From assembly GCA_944384865.1 (NCBI GenBank), contig CALWVC010000055.1, forward strand, positions 1 through 8,940: a stretch of 8,940 nucleotides of DNA, in the 5' to 3' direction. Positions 6,499-8,940 of the stretch are shown one piece after another (position 1 is the stretch's first letter; each line of letters opens with the position of its first letter). The DNA comes from an uncultured Clostridia bacterium (GTDB taxonomy: Bacteria > Bacillota > Clostridia > Oscillospirales > Acutalibacteraceae). The notes under the pieces were generated by a model. That model saw only the letters and a program-made list of their open reading frames with translations. It did no database searches and was not told the DNA's origin. A program made the position numbers and the translations under genes.

Positions 6499-7590
6499 AT
6501 GGATAAAATTATTTTAACAGGCGACCGCCCCACCGGCAGGCTGCATATTGGGCATTATGTGGGGTCGCTGAAGCGGCGGGTCGCGCTGCAGAATTCCGGC
6601 GAATACAAACAGGTGTTTATTATGATCGCCGATGCCCAGGCGCTGACTGATAATATTGAGAATCCGGAGAAGGTCCGGCAGAATATTATAGAGGTCGCGT
6701 TGGACTATTTGTCCTGCGGGCTGGATCCGGCTAAATCCACGCTGTTGATTCAGTCGCAGATTCCGGAGCTGTGCGAGCTGACCTTTTATTATATGGATCT
6801 GGTTACCGTTTCGAGATTACAGCGTAATCCGACGGTCAAGGCAGAGATCCAGATGCGCAATTTTGAAGCGAGTATTCCGGTGGGCTTTTTCACCTATCCC
6901 ATCAGCCAGGCGGCGGATATTACCGCTTTTAAGGCGACGACGGTGCCGGTGGGCGACGACCAGCTTCCGATGATCGAGCAGACCCGGGAGATCGTTCGGA
7001 AATTCAACCAGATTTATGAGCCGGTGCTGGTGGAGCCCGAGGCGCTGCTGCCGGAGAATGCGGCGTGCATGCGGCTGCCCGGTACCGACGGCAAGGCAAA
7101 GATGAGCAAATCGCTGGGCAACTGCATCTATCTGTCAGATACGGCAGATGAAGTGCGGGCCAAGATTATGACCATGTATACCGATCCGCTGCATCTGCAG
7201 GTCAGCGATCCCGGCCATCTGGAAAATAACACGGTGTTCACTTATCTGGACGCGTTTTGTACAGACGCACATTTTGAACGTTATTTGCCCGAATATGCCA
7301 ATTTAGACGAGTTGAAAGCGCATTATACCCGCGGTGGTCTGGGGGATGTAAAAGTCAAGCGGTTTCTGGTCAATGTCATGCAGGAGGAGCTGGAACCTAT
7401 TCGCAAACGCCGGGCTGAATTTGAAAAAGAGATCCCGGCGGTATATGAAATCCTCAAAAAAGGCAGCGAGACTGCCCGGCAGGCAGCGGCGCAAACGCTG
7501 GCGCAGGTCAAAAGCGCCATGAAGATCAATTATTTTGAAGACAGCGAGCTGATTGGCGCGCAATCTGACAAATACGCGGCGAAACAGTGA
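6499..7590 (+). CDS. trpS: Tryptophan--tRNA ligase
   Basis: Class I aminoacyl-tRNA synthetase that activates tryptophan with ATP and charges tRNA-Trp in the cytoplasm. The 363 residues begin with [15 protein letters not shown], holding the HIGH signature (16-19), and contain KMSKS at 201-205 within [14 protein letters not shown]. Further family marks are IADAQALTD (43-51), RNPTVKAE (109-116), [18 protein letters not shown] (129-146) and [13 protein letters not shown] (276-288). The overall form matches the TrpRS common in streptococci and other Firmicutes, with RPTG..HIGH in place of the E. coli-like variant. After the usual end near NYF (346) there is a tail of about 17 residues. GGCAGGG just before the ATG serves as ribosome site. 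It lies 17 nt after the aminotransferase and 10 nt before the mutase; regulation must come from the operon promoter, since there is no space for a T-box. Confidence 0.97.
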   Translation: MDKIILTGDRPTGRLHIGHYVGSLKRRVALQNSGEYKQVFIMIADAQALTDNIENPEKVRQNIIEVALDYLSCGLDPAKSTLLIQSQIPELCELTFYYMDLVTVSRLQRNPTVKAEIQMRNFEASIPVGFFTYPISQAADITAFKATTVPVGDDQLPMIEQTREIVRKFNQIYEPVLVEPEALLPENAACMRLPGTDGKAKMSKSLGNCIYLSDTADEVRAKIMTMYTDPLHLQVSDPGHLENNTVFTYLDAFCTDAHFERYLPEYANLDELKAHYTRGGLGDVKVKRFLVNVMQEELEPIRKRRAEFEKEIPAVYEILKKGSETARQAAAQTLAQVKSAMKINYFEDSELIGAQSDKYAAKQ

Positions 7591-7600
7591 GGTGTGGCGG

Positions 7601-8940
7601 ATGATCGATTATCTGAAATTTAAAAGCGGCACGGATATCCGGGGCGTTGCGGTAGAAGGGGCGCCGGGTGAGCCGGTCAACCTGACCGATGAAGCGATCT
7701 GTGCGATGACCGACGGCTTTCTGTGTTGGCTGTGTGAAAAACTGGGCCGGCCGGCGACGGCGCTGACTGTTTCAGTGGGTCACGATTCCCGGATCTCTGC
7801 ACAGCGGATCAAAACGGCTGTGTCGAAAACCCTTTGTGACCGGGGCGTTTCGGTGTATGACTGCGGGCTGTCTTCCACACCGGCCATGTTTATGACCACT
7901 GTGCTGTCGGATTGTGACGCAGCGGTGCAGATTACCGCCAGCCATCATCCGTTTAACCGCAACGGTCTGAAGTTTTTTACCCGTGACGGCGGCCTTTCCG
8001 GTGGGGACATCACCGCGATCCTGCTGAACGCGCAGTCCGGGCGGCGGCAGCCGGCAGCGGCCGGCAGCGTTCGCCCGCTGGCATTTATGGAGCAATATGC
8101 CGCGCACCTGCGCCGGATCATTGTTGACAGCACCGGTGAACAACAGCCCTTTGCCGGCATGCGGATTATTGTGGACGCCGGGAACGGTGCCGGCGGCTTT
8201 TACGCCTATGATGTGCTGCGCCCGCTGGGGGCGGATATCACCGGCAGCCAGTTTTTAGAGCCTGACGGGCGGTTTCCCAACCATATTCCCAACCCGGAAA
8301 ATCAGCAGGCGATGGACAGCGCCCGGGCGGCTACGGTGCAGGCGGGGGCGCAGTTGGGCATTATTTTTGATACCGATGTGGACCGGGCGGGCTGTGTGGA
8401 CCAGGCGGGCAATGAAATCAACCGCAACCGGCTGGTAGCGCTGGCGGCGGCGATTGCGCTGCAGGGGCATCCGGGGGCGACGGTGGTAACCGATTCGGTG
8501 ACGTCTGCCGGGCTGAAAACCTTTATTGAACAGCGACTGGGCGGCCGTCATCATCGGTTCAAACGCGGCTATAAAAATGTCATCGACGAGGCGGTTCGTC
8601 TGAATGCCGACGGGATCGACGCGCCGTTGGCCATCGAGACCTCGGGGCACGCCGCTTTTTCAGAAAATTATTTTCTTGACGACGGCGCTTATCTGATCAC
8701 TAAAATTTTGATTCAGATGGTGCTGCTGCGCAGACAGGGTAACACCATCGACGATCTGATCGCCGGCTTGCAGGAACCGGCCGAAGCGGTGGAGCTTCGG
8801 TTCAATATTCTGGACAAAGATTTTAAAAGCGCGGGCCAGGCGGTGATCGACGGGCTGTTTGGTTATGCCGGCCGGCCGGACTGGACCGTCGCGCCGGATA
8901 ATTACGAGGGCATCCGGGTGTCGCTGGGCAGCGGCTGGTT
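7601..8940 (+). CDS. Phosphohexomutase (PGM/PMM family), 3' end cut off
   Basis: Alpha-D-phosphohexomutase, which moves phosphate between C1 and C6 of a sugar such as glucose, mannose or glucosamine through a phosphoserine. The first 446 codons are in the window and no stop occurs, so the gene runs past the right edge. Motifs in order: KSGTDIRG at the N-terminus (8-15), the active serine S114 in ITASHHPFNRNG (111-122), the metal site DTDVDR (257-262), and the sugar-binding ETSGH (346-350) followed by ENYFLDDGAYL. The phosphate-binding fourth domain is just starting (EGIRVSLGSGW). TASHHPF, DTDVDR and NYFLDDGAY point to the branch sharing TASHLPxNRNG, not to classical GlmM; which sugar is used cannot be told. 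ATG 7601 has GAGG 8 nt upstream, overlapping the trpS stop codon, so translational coupling with trpS is plausible. GC-rich codon use matches its operon neighbours. Confidence 0.92.
   Translation, partial: MIDYLKFKSGTDIRGVAVEGAPGEPVNLTDEAICAMTDGFLCWLCEKLGRPATALTVSVGHDSRISAQRIKTAVSKTLCDRGVSVYDCGLSSTPAMFMTTVLSDCDAAVQITASHHPFNRNGLKFFTRDGGLSGGDITAILLNAQSGRRQPAAAGSVRPLAFMEQYAAHLRRIIVDSTGEQQPFAGMRIIVDAGNGAGGFYAYDVLRPLGADITGSQFLEPDGRFPNHIPNPENQQAMDSARAATVQAGAQLGIIFDTDVDRAGCVDQAGNEINRNRLVALAAAIALQGHPGATVVTDSVTSAGLKTFIEQRLGGRHHRFKRGYKNVIDEAVRLNADGIDAPLAIETSGHAAFSENYFLDDGAYLITKILIQMVLLRRQGNTIDDLIAGLQEPAEAVELRFNILDKDFKSAGQAVIDGLFGYAGRPDWTVAPDNYEGIRVSLGSGW

Noticed and set aside
7303..8650. Several minus-strand frames opposite trpS and the mutase
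   Set aside because: All are shadows of strongly conserved plus-strand genes with clear catalytic motifs.

Overview
The window looks like a chromosomal segment of an anaerobic Gram-positive bacterium, most likely a Clostridia member of the Oscillospirales/Ruminococcaceae type. The case rests on a secreted dockerin protein, a trpS of the form found in Firmicutes, strong AGGAGG-type ribosome binding sites, vegetative -35/-10 promoters of textbook spacing, and a tRNA-Pro with an encoded CCA end. This is an inference from gene content; no database search was possible. I see no insertion sequence, phage gene, CRISPR array or other mobile-element signal.

Left part, minus strand. A tRNA-Pro(UGG) gene lies at 68-145. 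It has a perfect consensus promoter (TTGACA, 17 nt, TATAAT) and runs directly into a 20-bp perfect inverted repeat that acts as terminator, probably for both strands. Upstream of it lies a strongly purine-biased spacer (about 195-430) with short degenerate repeats. Next comes a complete P-type cation ATPase of about 790 residues (432-2804) that resembles the CtpE-type calcium pumps.

Middle part. A 569-bp non-coding stretch (2805-3373) holds a near-perfect tandem direct repeat close to the ATPase start, two weaker hairpins, and a strong rho-independent terminator for the next gene. That gene (3376-side stop, start at 5017, minus strand) encodes a secreted protein with two apparently duplicated beta-rich domains and a C-terminal dockerin. 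The second dockerin calcium loop carries a five-residue insertion. The gene has its own extended -10 promoter and an untranslated leader of about 69 nt.

Right part, plus strand. Divergent from the dockerin gene is a tight three-gene run: a fold-type I PLP aminotransferase (5297-6481), tryptophanyl-tRNA synthetase trpS (6499-7590), and a phosphohexomutase cut by the window edge (7601-8940). Gaps are 17 and 10 nt and one good promoter lies upstream, so they probably form one transcription unit. There is no room for a T-box leader in front of trpS. The shared logic of the three genes (amino acid conversion, Trp-tRNA charging, sugar-phosphate isomerisation) is general housekeeping, not an obvious pathway.

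I did not find a convincing new multi-gene system. The items most worth a second look are the dockerin protein with its modified calcium loop, the tRNA 3' end built into its own terminator stem, the purine-rich repeat spacer, and the direct repeats in front of the ATPase.
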